From the IMG/VR virus record IMGVR_UViG_3300037391_000010, positions 91,418 through 155,417 of that record: a DNA stretch of 64,000 nucleotides; one strand, given 5' to 3'. Position 1 is the first letter of the stretch; each line of letters begins with the position of its first letter. The position numbers were made by a program, and so were the translations under genes. This document shows positions 1 to 8,005 of the stretch, one piece after another. The notes beneath the pieces were generated by a model. It was not told where the DNA came from and ran no database searches. It saw only the letters and a program-made list of their open reading frames with translations. Origin of the DNA: a virus.

Positions 1-657
1 AAGAAACGCCTCGCCCGCTTTACAGTGGACGAAGACGTTGAAGACTGGACGCAGGATTTAATCATTCACATGAAGTACCTGCCGCAGACCAGCAAGCATC
101 GCAAGCCGGGTGCAAATGACCGCATAAATGGCTGCACGGACGTGATCGAGACGTTCAACCCCATCAGTCAATATGGGGCCAGCGAACGTCGTTTTCGCTC
201 CTATGTCAACATGTGCCTCACGAACAAGTTCAACACCGTGTACTCGAAGCGCAACAAGAATCCAATCTGTCGGCAGGGCAACGTCACCATCGTGACCAAC
301 GTTGATCCGTCGCACGAAAACGGTGAGTATGATGTGGTGGACGATGCGTATTGCCACGTGCATTCAGACTACCTGAGTGCCGCCACGTCCCGCTCCGCAC
401 AGCAGTACGAAAACTACCTGCTCGCCAATGAGTTTCGTCGTTACGTTGAGGCGAAAGACCCCGAGTTGGCACCAGTGGTGGATGCGATCCAGCACGCTTC
501 GTCCCAACACGAGGCTGCTCGATCTTTGGGCATCAGCGAAACCCTTTTCGCCCGTCACCGCACGCGGCTGAAGGAGTTGGCCGCAAGCTTCCAAAACCAC
601 GATGTGGGAGAGGGCAAACGGAAGCGCGGGCGACGTAAAACGGCGCAGGTGGTATAA
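1..657 (+). CDS. Sigma-70-like protein, 5' end outside window
   Basis: The frame is open from base 1, so the true start lies upstream; an internal GTG at 25 is not needed. The visible part has an acidic/aromatic helix near the N-terminal edge (DVEDWTQDL) followed by a long helical region, which resembles sigma region 2. A C-terminal helix-turn-helix-like stretch (around residues 155-195, AARSLGISETLF) resembles region 4. The tail is basic (GKRKRGRRK). Together these suggest a phage sigma factor or another DNA-binding transcription protein. This rests on pattern recognition only; a different HTH regulator is possible. The stop codon overlaps a TATAAT box serving the next gene. Confidence 0.55.
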   Translation, partial: KKRLARFTVDEDVEDWTQDLIIHMKYLPQTSKHRKPGANDRINGCTDVIETFNPISQYGASERRFRSYVNMCLTNKFNTVYSKRNKNPICRQGNVTIVTNVDPSHENGEYDVVDDAYCHVHSDYLSAATSRSAQQYENYLLANEFRRYVEAKDPELAPVVDAIQHASSQHEAARSLGISETLFARHRTRLKELAASFQNHDVGEGKRKRGRRKTAQVV

Positions 658-658
658 T
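650..658 (+). promoter_or_regulatory. Extended -10 promoter for the TonB-like gene
   Basis: TGGTATAAT fits the extended -10 pattern TGnTATAAT and overlaps the stop codon of the upstream gene. A start near 665 would give a leader of about 40 nt containing a small AGAAC/GTTCT hairpin before the TonB start. No good -35 is visible. Confidence 0.5.
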
Positions 659-707
659 AGGCAACAAATGCAAGAACTTCGGGTTCTAATCTAGTATGGG
701 GGCGAGC

Positions 708-1448
708 ATGTTCGAAGATAGCCTTTTAGAGTCAGGCCGTAAATTGAAGGACAAACGCGGGCGGTACACGTCGGTCGCATTTCTGATCGAGGCGGTGGTA
801 CTGGGCATCGCGCTCCTGATCCCTCTGTATTACACTGAGGAACTCCCCAAGGCCCAACTCCTCACATTCTTGATTGCCCCAGCCCCGCCCCAGCCGCCTC
901 CCCCTCCAGCGGCAGCCATCGTTAAGACAGTGAAAGTAAAGGTCGAAACCGATCTCACCGATGGCAAACTCAGAACGCCAACACGGATTCCCAACAAAAT
1001 TCAGAAGATCGTCGAAGACGTTGCGCCTCCATCCGTTTCTACCAGCGGCGTGCAGGGCGGCGTAGTCGGTGGAGTTCCGGGAGGCGTCCCGAACGGTGTG
1101 CTAAATGGTATCCTCAGTATGAACCCGACTGTTCAGCCTACACTCGCCCCGCCGAAAGTTGTACGTGTGTCTACTGGCGTGTCCACTGGAAACCTGATCC
1201 GTAGAGTGCAACCGAACTATCCGCCGCTGGCACGGCAGGCCCGCGTTCAGGGCTCCGTGTTGTTAGAAGCCACGATCTCTGAGAACGGCGACATCGTGGA
1301 CTTGCATGTCGTCAGCGGGCACCCCATGCTCGTTACCGCTGCGGTTGAAGCGGTCAAGCAGTGGAAGTACAGACCGTACCTGTTGAATGGGTTGCCTGTC
1401 TCGGTACAGACTCAGGTTCAAGTGAATTTCACCTTGTCTGGTTCATAA
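708..1448 (+). CDS. TonB-like energy transducer
   Basis: This 246-aa protein has one membrane segment (about residues 22-42), then a proline-rich linker (APPQPPPPPAA), a Gly/Val-rich spacer, and a C-terminal TonB domain (about residues 160-246; motifs QPNYPPLARQ, GSVLLEATI, AVKQWKYRPY). I chose ATG 708 over ATG 696 because the segment MFEDSL begins acidobacterial TonB proteins as I remember them, and a G-rich Shine-Dalgarno lies just upstream. TonB couples proton motive force to outer-membrane receptors. On a phage it is probably a captured host gene that alters receptor-dependent uptake or superinfection; that role is inference. A terminator follows. Confidence 0.85.
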   Translation: MFEDSLLESGRKLKDKRGRYTSVAFLIEAVVLGIALLIPLYYTEELPKAQLLTFLIAPAPPQPPPPPAAAIVKTVKVKVETDLTDGKLRTPTRIPNKIQKIVEDVAPPSVSTSGVQGGVVGGVPGGVPNGVLNGILSMNPTVQPTLAPPKVVRVSTGVSTGNLIRRVQPNYPPLARQARVQGSVLLEATISENGDIVDLHVVSGHPMLVTAAVEAVKQWKYRPYLLNGLPVSVQTQVQVNFTLSGS

Positions 1449-1453
1449 GACTA

Positions 1454-1482
1454 TTGTCTGATTTCCCAGACTACGGTATTAT
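1454..1482 (+). promoter_or_regulatory. Sigma-70-like promoter
   Basis: TTGTCT and TATTAT are separated by exactly 17 bp, just after the TonB stop. The only clear element downstream is the hairpin at 1531-1580, so the promoter may make a short RNA or read through to 1605. Confidence 0.4.
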
Positions 1483-1530
1483 TATAGTGCATGGGGGAGA
1501 AAGACCCCCGAAACGTTGTTCATCTGAGTA

Positions 1531-1580
1531 GCTAGTTCCAATGAGTTCCGTTAGAATCGGGCTTGGAACTAGCCTTTTTT
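1531..1580 (+). terminator. Intrinsic terminator after TonB
   Basis: A perfect 11-bp stem (GCTAGTTCCAA at 1531-1541 with its complement at 1563-1573) closes a 21-nt loop and is followed by six T residues. This is a good rho-independent terminator; the long loop is slightly unusual. Confidence 0.75.
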
Positions 1581-1592
1581 CTTTCCTCGTGG

Positions 1593-1605
1593 TATCATCG
1601 GAAAA
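1593..1605 (+). promoter_or_regulatory. -10 element placing the start at the ATG
   Basis: TATCAT at 1593-1598 follows GTGG. Seven bases after its last base is the A of the ATG at 1605, the spacing expected if transcription begins at the start codon (leaderless mRNA). Similar GTGGTAT(A/C)AT boxes recur in this window. Confidence 0.4.
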
Positions 1606-1901
1606 TGAACTGGCAAAGATTCGGTTTCGGAAGCGGCTTCGTTGTTTTCTCGGTCGCCAGCATTCTGTTCGGCCTTGATATCCACCCTGCGGGGCGTTTG
1701 TTTCAATTTCTCGTCTACATGATCGTCTGGGCTCTGATCTCAACTCTCATCATCTATCCCATCAAAACACGACGGGCTGCCAAAAAGCAGAAAGCAGTGG
1801 ACGACGCGAAGCGGGCGGCAGAGATAGCGACCAAAAAAGCGAAAGCGGTTGACTACACCCCCTCATTCGCGGCTGTCCGAAAAGGCGTCCGCAAGAGCTA
1901 A
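1605..1901 (+). CDS. Small two-helix membrane protein
   Basis: This 98-aa protein has two probable membrane helices (about residues 7-24 and 31-50), then a Lys/Ala-rich cytoplasmic tail (KTRRAAKKQK...). The upstream in-frame ATG at 1563 sits inside the terminator stem, so MNWQRF at 1605 is the better start. I do not recognise the family. It is followed one base later by the cupin-like gene, so the two are probably co-translated. Confidence 0.6.
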   Translation: MNWQRFGFGSGFVVFSVASILFGLDIHPAGRLFQFLVYMIVWALISTLIIYPIKTRRAAKKQKAVDDAKRAAEIATKKAKAVDYTPSFAAVRKGVRKS

Positions 1902-1902
1902 C

Positions 1903-2478
1903 ATGCTGGAATTCAAGAAACTGTTGCGGACAGGCCGAACGCCAAGAGTACACCCCAACGGATTCATTCAACTCGACCTTAACGACGAGCACTCCATGCG
2001 GCTCCACGTTTGGCCCGTAACCGAACTCCCAGACAGGCAGAAGACTCGGCACCCCATCCACGATCACTCGTTTGACATGGTGAGCACGGTTCTGACGGGA
2101 AAGCTGATAAACGAAAACCTCGTGTTCCTCACAGTAGCCAATCACCCCGACCTGATCCCAAACCACCAAGAGTACCGAGGCGTCAAGATCGGGCAGGAAG
2201 AAACCATCCTGCAACCCACTGGTATTTACGGAAGCCTCACCGACATGAGTCGAGAGGTTATCTTCCCGGGTCAATCGTACCGAGTGCCAGCTAAGAGGTT
2301 CCATAACAGCATAGCCGAAGGGCTCACAGCAACGCTCATGTCAAAGCTGGATGGCGAGCCGTATAGCCCCCGCGTACTCGTTCCAGTCGGCGTGCACCCC
2401 GACAATGACTTTCGCCGCGAGCAGACCAAGCCGGAAATCCTATGGGAACAGATCGAACTCGCCCTCGCCGCCTGCTGA
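1903..2478 (+). CDS. Cupin-like protein
   Basis: This 191-aa protein begins at MLEFKK one base after the previous stop; an earlier in-frame ATG at 1849 overlaps that gene. A cupin-type first motif is visible around residues 50-72 (HPIHDHSFDM...LTGKLINE), with a second half near FPGQSYRVPAKRFHNS. Metal-binding His/Asp residues are plausible in HPIHDHSF. Cupins are diverse (sugar epimerases, dioxygenases, binding proteins), and I cannot assign a substrate. Confidence 0.6.
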   Translation: MLEFKKLLRTGRTPRVHPNGFIQLDLNDEHSMRLHVWPVTELPDRQKTRHPIHDHSFDMVSTVLTGKLINENLVFLTVANHPDLIPNHQEYRGVKIGQEETILQPTGIYGSLTDMSREVIFPGQSYRVPAKRFHNSIAEGLTATLMSKLDGEPYSPRVLVPVGVHPDNDFRREQTKPEILWEQIELALAAC

Positions 2479-2771
2479 CCCCCTACCCGTGGTACATGCC
2501 ATTTGGCACCCGTCTGCGGCGTGCTGTCGTCTACAATCCCGCGCACCAGTCTGAAGCCTACACGGGCAATCCCAAGAAAAAGAAGCTTCCTTGGCCTCGA
2601 TGGAGGAAGGAAGTCGCTCGCATCCTCATCATTCTAGACGTGTTCCTGAGCCAGCCCGAATATTGGCTCGTCAGTCATTACGATCTCACCTACCCTCAAT
2701 GCTCTCGCCTGAGACGCCTCCTCCTCTGGGAAACCCGTTTCTACCTCTGGGCTGCTGGTTTCTCCGAATAA
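2442..2771 (+). CDS. Hypothetical basic protein
   Basis: This short Arg/Trp-rich protein (109 aa from ATG 2442, 91 aa from ATG 2496) overlaps the end of the cupin-like gene if the first start is used. The centre is basic (NPKKKKLPWPRW) and the C-terminal half looks amphipathic or membrane-associated (RRLLLWETRFYLWAAGF). Neither start has a strong Shine-Dalgarno. I recognise no family. Confidence 0.45.
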   Translation: MGTDRTRPRRLLTPYPWYMPFGTRLRRAVVYNPAHQSEAYTGNPKKKKLPWPRWRKEVARILIILDVFLSQPEYWLVSHYDLTYPQCSRLRRLLLWETRFYLWAAGFSE

Positions 2772-2809
2772 AATCTGCCTACCGTCCTTCTTGTTAGGGG
2801 GACATTCTC

Positions 2810-2950
2810 ATGTTCAGTCTAATCAAGCTTGCTATCGATGCTGCGGTTCTTGCGGCTGTGTTCTACGGCGGCGTCAAGTTTGGGATAGCATATCCCACTG
2901 TCGGTGCGAAACTCACTTCACTCTTTAGCTGGGTAAAGTCCTTACTCTAA
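2810..2950 (+). CDS. 46-aa membrane protein
   Basis: This very short ORF has a clear ribosome site (TAGGGGGAC) nine bases upstream. The product starts MFSLIKLAIDAA and is largely one hydrophobic helix (about residues 3-30) with a hydrophobic C-terminus. It lies 9 nt before another membrane gene. A role in lysis or in the membrane during infection is possible, but nothing beyond position and hydrophobicity supports it. Confidence 0.6.
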   Translation: MFSLIKLAIDAAVLAAVFYGGVKFGIAYPTVGAKLTSLFSWVKSLL

Positions 2951-2959
2951 GGTGAACCG

Positions 2960-3259
2960 ATGAGCCCGATTAAAGACATTTTGGAGATCGCGGAGAACAT
3001 CACCGTTCTTCTGGCTCTCCTCGGTGGGGCGGCGGGAGGCATCAACTGGTACGTCAAGCGACATGATCGTCAGGCGGCAGGTGAGAAGGCCGTCAGTCAA
3101 ATCGATGCTTTGGCGACAGGCTTCCCCAATATGGTCGCAGACATGGCGGTTGTGAAGAAGACCAACGAGAAAGCTGTCGATCTTCTAACCAGCATGGACA
3201 AGGGAATCGCAGTGATGGCTGCACGAAGCGAAGGTTCTAGAACACGGAGAACTGACTAA
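2960..3259 (+). CDS. Membrane-anchored small protein, holin-like topology
   Basis: This 99-aa protein has one membrane segment (about residues 12-32, ITVLLALLGGAAGG), then a charged, probably helical cytoplasmic domain ending in an Arg/Thr-rich tail. It sits between the 46-aa membrane protein and virion-like genes, as lysis cassettes sometimes do. I cannot distinguish a holin from an unrelated membrane protein. Confidence 0.55.
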   Translation: MSPIKDILEIAENITVLLALLGGAAGGINWYVKRHDRQAAGEKAVSQIDALATGFPNMVADMAVVKKTNEKAVDLLTSMDKGIAVMAARSEGSRTRRTD

Positions 3260-3268
3260 GGAGACACG

Positions 3269-3805
3269 ATGCTTACACGACCAACAATAGTAATCAACAA
3301 CGCGCCGATCACGCTCAGCCCCACGTTCGGGATGACAGGCGGACCAACGGGATTGAACCCGCTCTACACGGCCTGCGACCCCGCTAACGGGAATTATTTC
3401 CTGACGACTGGTCGCGATCTGGTGAGCTTCTATTGTGCAGCCGCCGCTACCGCTCTTCCATGGTCTGGCACAACGCAATATCTCCCGGGGCAGGTGGTTA
3501 ATTTCAGCGGTCAGGCTTACATCGCCCTCATTGGCAGCTTGGCTCAGACGCCATCCTTGTCACCCCCATCATCGTTCTGGGGCGCTTATGCGGACGGAGA
3601 TAGTACGATCACGCTTTTCTCGGCTCCTGATGCTTGCACGGGCCGAACGTCCGATGTTGACGATTACGTTGTACCTGTCGCCACGGAGCTTTATCCGGGT
3701 GTCGAATTTCTGGTGCTGCCGTCCTCGGTATTCACGCAGGCGAGCACGCAATTCCAATTTCTAGCCAGTTCGAATCTGGTGAGCGTTTACATAAGGCACT
3801 TCTAA
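3269..3805 (+). CDS. Virion-like protein with carbohydrate-binding-type motif
   Basis: This 178-aa protein directly precedes the tail-fibre-like gene. Around residues 64-105 is a pattern like the chitin-binding CBM5/12 fold: an aromatic, then Y..GQVV.F.GQAYIA, a P-rich stretch and a closing W. The remainder is rich in Ser, Thr, Pro and Val, as in phage fibres. A surface or adhesin role is inferred from motif and position. Confidence 0.55.
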   Translation: MLTRPTIVINNAPITLSPTFGMTGGPTGLNPLYTACDPANGNYFLTTGRDLVSFYCAAAATALPWSGTTQYLPGQVVNFSGQAYIALIGSLAQTPSLSPPSSFWGAYADGDSTITLFSAPDACTGRTSDVDDYVVPVATELYPGVEFLVLPSSVFTQASTQFQFLASSNLVSVYIRHF

Positions 3806-3814
3806 GGAGTCATC

Positions 3815-5938
3815 ATGCCAAATCCTCCAACAATCATCAACGGTCAACTGATTTTCAAGGGTTCCATCTCTGGACAGGTCGCGGTTCAGGCACAGCCCAT
3901 CGCGGGCAACAACCTGATTTTCAACCTGCCTAACACGGTGCCGAATCCGAACGCCGTACTCTCGGTGATCGCGGTCACTGGCAGCACAGTCACCTTCGGC
4001 TTCGCCCCGCCTGCTCCGCAGTCCTTCAACTTCTCGCAGATCACGGGCACCATCGCTACCTCGCAACTGGGCAGCGTTGAAGGCAACGGCTCCAAGGTTC
4101 AGTTGACGACAGGGGCGGCAGTGTCGCCAGTCACTTCAGAACTGGGCACGGCAGCAAACTACGCCATCCTCGCTTACAGCGGTGTCACCAACACTGGTGC
4201 TTCCGTCATCACTGGCGGCAACGTCGGTTCAGCACCGACCACAGGCCCACAGGCTGGCTTTACTTTCATCGCTCCAGCAGCCATCGACAACACGCACGCG
4301 GCTGCGGCACGTCTTGCGGGTAACGCGGCGTTTGCTCATTACTCCGCATTGACCCCGACTCAGACGGGTCTCGCCAACCTCAGCACCAACAGCGGTGGGG
4401 GCGGCGTAGGTATCTATCAAGCTGGTGTCTTCTCTGGCGGTGCGCTCGACATCCCGACCAGCATTACACTGGACGCTCAGGGCAACCCCGGCGCGGTCTT
4501 CGTCTTCATCTCGGCGTCTACCACGATTCTTGAGAGCGGAGCATCCATCCTCCTCGTCAACGGTGCACAAGCGGCTAACGTCGTTTGGTGCGTTGGTAGC
4601 AGCTTCACCCAGATCGGCAACAACAACACGATGATTGGTACGATTCTCGCCTACACGAGCATCACGCTCGACGGCGGCGTCCTCAACGGTCGTGCATTGG
4701 CAGTCGGCGGCGGCAATGGTGCGGTCACCATCGCAGCGGCAGAAGCAATCACTGCGTCGGCTGGAACTGGTTCCGTCCAAGCTGGCGATGTGATTATCTA
4801 TGACGCTTTCGGCAACGCGGTTGATTCAGGCATCCTGCTCAGCAGCCTCGGCGGTGCGGCGGGCGTCACGACCTTCAATACCCGCAGCGGGGCAGTCATC
4901 CCGTTGTCTGGCGACTATGCCTCGTTCTACGATGCGGCGGGCGCAGCAGCAACGGCTCAATCCAATGCTGAGGCATTTGCCACGAGCGCAATTTCGACGG
5001 CTCTGGCTTCGGGCACTTACGGTATCAGCATCACGGGCAATGCAGCGACAGCAACCACCGCTACCTCGGCGACGACGGCAGGTTCAACCACGGTTGTTGA
5101 CGGCGTTACGGTCAGCGGCACGCCATCCACTGGTCAGGTGCTCACGGCTACAAGCCCGACGACGGCGGATTGGCAGACGCCTTCGGGCGGTGCGGTCACC
5201 TTCGATCAGATCGGTTCGGGCACCAACAACGCGGCTAACACCCTCACCGTTGGCAATAGCTCAACGCTGACGTTCACAGGCTCGGGCGTCATTAACGCCA
5301 GTCAGCTTGGCGGCGTGGCGGCATCCGGTTATGCTCTGTTGGCTGGTGCAGTCTTCTCTGGCGCAATCCAGACCAACGGTGCGTTGAACGACGGCTCTGG
5401 CAACCCCGGAGCTTCTGGTTCGCTCCTCAGTTCCACTGGAACGAGTACGGCATGGGTTACACAGGCTTCGATCTTGTCGGGTTACGCACCTTTGGCTGGT
5501 GCAACCTTCAGCGGTGCTGTACAGGCGACAACAGTCTACGCTACTGTTGCGTTGGAAGTCTTCGCGGCCCTCAAGGACGGCAGCGGTTCATCTGGTAACG
5601 CTGGTCAGACACTCACGTCCACTGGCGGCAGCGTTGCATGGGCAAATGCACTGAACAGCCAAACTGGTACGCTCCCAACCACAGCCGACAACCACATTAC
5701 AAGCGGTACAACGACGTTGGCGGCAGGCACGGCTACGATTGCTCTCTCCGCAGGTGGGGCCTTCGGCGATACGGCCTACGCGGTGCAATTGACGTTCCAG
5801 TCCGTACCGGGTGGAGCGTTCCCGGGCACGAATCCTGTCCTGTACATTACCAATCAAACAGCGACGGGGTTCACCATCAACTCTTCGGACGCCACGGACA
5901 GCACCAGCATCATTGGCTGGACGGCAGTCGGCTACTAA
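3815..5938 (+). CDS. Tail-fibre-like protein with ice-binding (DUF3494-like) domain
   Basis: This 707-aa protein is very rich in Gly, Ala, Ser and Thr. After a short fibre-like N-terminus, residues about 105-320 match the DUF3494 ice-binding beta-helix pattern: LGTAANYAILA, VTNTGASVITGGNVG, GNPGAVFVFI, NVVWCVGSS, ILAYTSITLDGG, NGRALA. Fibre sequence follows (FNTRSGAVIPLSGDY; ITGNAATATTA; repeated GSGNPGASGSLLSSTGT-like segments), and then a probable C-terminal beta domain. DUF3494 domains bind ice or act as adhesins in bacteria; on a phage the domain probably recognises a surface. Shine-Dalgarno AAGGAG precedes ATG 3815. Confidence 0.75.
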   Translation: MPNPPTIINGQLIFKGSISGQVAVQAQPIAGNNLIFNLPNTVPNPNAVLSVIAVTGSTVTFGFAPPAPQSFNFSQITGTIATSQLGSVEGNGSKVQLTTGAAVSPVTSELGTAANYAILAYSGVTNTGASVITGGNVGSAPTTGPQAGFTFIAPAAIDNTHAAAARLAGNAAFAHYSALTPTQTGLANLSTNSGGGGVGIYQAGVFSGGALDIPTSITLDAQGNPGAVFVFISASTTILESGASILLVNGAQAANVVWCVGSSFTQIGNNNTMIGTILAYTSITLDGGVLNGRALAVGGGNGAVTIAAAEAITASAGTGSVQAGDVIIYDAFGNAVDSGILLSSLGGAAGVTTFNTRSGAVIPLSGDYASFYDAAGAAATAQSNAEAFATSAISTALASGTYGISITGNAATATTATSATTAGSTTVVDGVTVSGTPSTGQVLTATSPTTADWQTPSGGAVTFDQIGSGTNNAANTLTVGNSSTLTFTGSGVINASQLGGVAASGYALLAGAVFSGAIQTNGALNDGSGNPGASGSLLSSTGTSTAWVTQASILSGYAPLAGATFSGAVQATTVYATVALEVFAALKDGSGSSGNAGQTLTSTGGSVAWANALNSQTGTLPTTADNHITSGTTTLAAGTATIALSAGGAFGDTAYAVQLTFQSVPGGAFPGTNPVLYITNQTATGFTINSSDATDSTSIIGWTAVGY

Positions 5939-5961
5939 AACTTAAACAAGGAGAAACAACC

Positions 5962-6174
5962 ATGGCAAACGTAACTATTCTCACAACCGATCAACAGACA
6001 CAGGCAGCGGCCAACAAAGCCGCCGCCGACGCCGCGCTCGCCGCTTACGTTGCGGCACTGGCAACGCACCAGAGCTACATGCTGTCAGTCGCGTCAGCGG
6101 GAAGCCCTCCCGATGTGAACCCAAACGGTCGCGTGCAGCTTACCGATGACGGCACCGCTGTAATCGTCGGCTAA
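5962..6174 (+). CDS. Small Ala-rich protein, paralogue A
   Basis: This 70-aa protein starts at ATG 5962 with an AAGGAG site upstream. An Ala-rich helix follows TDQQTQAAANKAAADAALAAY, and the protein ends GRVQLTDDGTAVIVG. The next gene is a clear relative (QQTQAA..KAA start, RAQLTSDGTSLVI end). Position right after the fibre suggests a fibre-associated or assembly protein; this is inference. Confidence 0.65.
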   Translation: MANVTILTTDQQTQAAANKAAADAALAAYVAALATHQSYMLSVASAGSPPDVNPNGRVQLTDDGTAVIVG

Positions 6175-6225
6175 ACCAGCGTCATTGGGTATTAAGAACT
6201 ATAGGGCTCTATTTTAGGGGGGAAC

Positions 6226-6453
6226 ATGAAGGTACAGGCACTCACATCACCGCAACAGACACAGGCAGCTTCCTTGAAGGCCGCTGTTACAAGCGCCCAG
6301 AGCGCACTCGTAGCCGCTCGTGCGGCATTCGCAGCCTATCTGGTTTCATGTCTTCCACCGAACGCAGGGTCTCCTCCGACGCCAGCGACACTAGCGCCCG
6401 GACAGCGGGCTCAGTTGACAAGCGACGGTACGTCTCTCGTTATACTGCCGTAA
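6226..6453 (+). CDS. Small Ala-rich protein, paralogue B
   Basis: This 75-aa protein shares the N-terminal QQTQAA-Ala-helix and the C-terminal QLTSDGTS(L/A)VI pattern with paralogue A. The middle has extra Pro (PPNAGSPPTPAT). It has a strong ribosome site (AGGGGGGAAC). The tandem pair probably arose by duplication. It is the last gene before the terminator at 6472. Confidence 0.65.
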   Translation: MKVQALTSPQQTQAASLKAAVTSAQSALVAARAAFAAYLVSCLPPNAGSPPTPATLAPGQRAQLTSDGTSLVILP

Positions 6454-6471
6454 TTTCAAGTCCATCTCCTC

Positions 6472-6499
6472 AAAAGCCCCGACCAAATCGGGGCTTTTT
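6472..6499 (+). terminator. Strong intrinsic terminator
   Basis: The stem AGCCCCGA/TCGGGGCT has a 5-nt loop (CCAAA), A-rich sequence 5' and T5 3'. It closes the fibre transcription unit. Confidence 0.9.
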
Positions 6500-6620
6500 G
6501 CTTTTCTGCACACTCAAACCTCAAAATTGCAGTATTAGACCATCATAATCGACAATTCGACAATGAACTTTGTCAATTTGAGGTTTCCGATCTACCGAAG
6601 TGTTAATTCAGAGGTGCCAC

Positions 6621-7352
6621 ATGGCAAATAAGAAAGTTCGTACCCCCAAAATCAAGAAACAGCGACAGACGAAGTACACAAAACTCGCCCTCGTATGTGC
6701 AAAAGAGCTTGCAGCCAAGAAGAAAGCGTTGGTTGCGGCTGAGAAACGACTGGCTAAGGCCCAACTGACCCATCAGGAACTCCTATCCGAGGTCGCTCGG
6801 CTGGACATGCTGGATCGCAGCCTCAAGGCAGTCAATGAGAAATCCCAACCACCCCAGAACATCAAGTACGTCTACACGTACCCGCAGTGGGTCTGGAATC
6901 CATACGTTTACAACCCGGGTCAATGGACGTTCACGACCACGCCAACCTATGTCGGCTACAACACGCCGAATACCAGCGGTGCCACGGGCATTGTCAATGG
7001 CGGTCTCAACGGCGGCAACTTCCAAGGCGGCAGCTTGCTCACCAGCAACGGCTCTTACCAAAGCCCTACGGTGACCTGCACACTGGCGAACTCCGATACC
7101 TTCACGTTCACCAACAGCGGGAACGTACAGATCGGCAGCGTCCAAACCACCCCATCGGGCGGCTTGCCCGACGCTGGCCCCACGCTTCAGTTTGACGGCA
7201 GCGGTGCACCAAATTGGGTGCCCGCCAACGATGGGTCTCTCGTCGTAGACCTGACGACTCACGAACCGTATGAGGCACCCGAGGAGCAACTGGATGAGCT
7301 ACATACCAGATTGACGAAGGAAGCGGCTTGCATCGATCTCGTCGAGGCGTAA
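6621..7352 (+). CDS. Probable structural protein, coiled coil plus Gly/Asn-rich domain
   Basis: This 243-aa protein starts at ATG 6621 (AGAGGTG site); a GTG at 6600 in frame lacks one. Residues 1-75 are basic and coiled-coil-like (KKKALVAAEKRLAKAQL). Residues 85-215 are rich in Tyr, Asn, Gly and Thr with fibre-like stretches (GIVNGGLNGGNFQGG). The C-terminus is acidic. The mix fits a minor virion component. No family is recognised. Confidence 0.5.
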   Translation: MANKKVRTPKIKKQRQTKYTKLALVCAKELAAKKKALVAAEKRLAKAQLTHQELLSEVARLDMLDRSLKAVNEKSQPPQNIKYVYTYPQWVWNPYVYNPGQWTFTTTPTYVGYNTPNTSGATGIVNGGLNGGNFQGGSLLTSNGSYQSPTVTCTLANSDTFTFTNSGNVQIGSVQTTPSGGLPDAGPTLQFDGSGAPNWVPANDGSLVVDLTTHEPYEAPEEQLDELHTRLTKEAACIDLVEA

Positions 7353-7386
7353 CCTGACTTCCCTTTTCATTTGAAGGGGGAAGCCA

Positions 7387-7686
7387 ATGCATCAGTATTT
7401 TGATCCTGAGGATCGGCCCCACCGTAGTCCATACCGTGGGGCTGATGCTTACTGGTACTTCTGGCACAAAGGTTCCGTTGAACCGCACCGCTACCGCGAG
7501 GAAGAAGACGAGCCCCTGTTCTACACCCGCACCCGCCACGATCTAGACTTCAAATGCCAATGCTCCGCGTGCACCCGCAAATGCACAATCACCATGGATG
7601 ACGCCAAATTCCTCCGCACAATGGGTATTATGTGGAAGGTGCCTCATGTCGAGCAAGCGGATGAAGTCAGTCCTAACCCACGGTAA
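7387..7686 (+). CDS. Small Cys-rich protein
   Basis: This 99-aa protein has a probable zinc site (CQCSACTRKC around residues 57-66) and an acidic, aromatic N-terminal half. A GGGGG site precedes the ATG. The 3' end overlaps the next gene by 41 nt. Function unknown. Confidence 0.5.
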   Translation: MHQYFDPEDRPHRSPYRGADAYWYFWHKGSVEPHRYREEEDEPLFYTRTRHDLDFKCQCSACTRKCTITMDDAKFLRTMGIMWKVPHVEQADEVSPNPR

Positions 7687-8005
7687 CAACAGCTACGAAG
7701 ACCGGGTTCTCGATTGGTATGAACGTAGGCAAGGGCAATACACCCTGATCGGCTTCGACGGCAAACCATACAAGTCCGCTGTAAAGGGCACGCTTGGCGG
7801 ACATCGCCAATTGAAAATCTACGGTAGGCTTAACTGCCAGTCTGCTCTGCGGTTCATCGCCAAAGGTCAGTATGTGAAGCATCGGGTATTCTTCGCAAAC
7901 GAGGAAGACGCCCTCGGTGCGGGGTATCGCCCTTGTGCCAAATGCCTGCCTGAAAAATACAAGGAGTGGAAATGCCAAACCTCGACGACAACGAGCCCGA
8001 GATAG
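7646..8005 (+). CDS. Ada-like metal-binding domain protein
   Basis: This 119-aa protein starts at ATG 7646 with AAGGTG upstream. The C-terminal half resembles the metal-binding domain of Ada (methylphosphotriester repair): a Cys (GRLNCQSA), then VFFANEEDALGAGYRPCAKCLP. Only three of the four Cys ligands of E. coli Ada are evident; the second of the usual pair is replaced. No methyltransferase domain is present. Stand-alone versions in phages and nucleases may act in DNA or zinc binding; repair activity should not be assumed. Confidence 0.6.
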   Translation: MSSKRMKSVLTHGNNSYEDRVLDWYERRQGQYTLIGFDGKPYKSAVKGTLGGHRQLKIYGRLNCQSALRFIAKGQYVKHRVFFANEEDALGAGYRPCAKCLPEKYKEWKCQTSTTTSPR

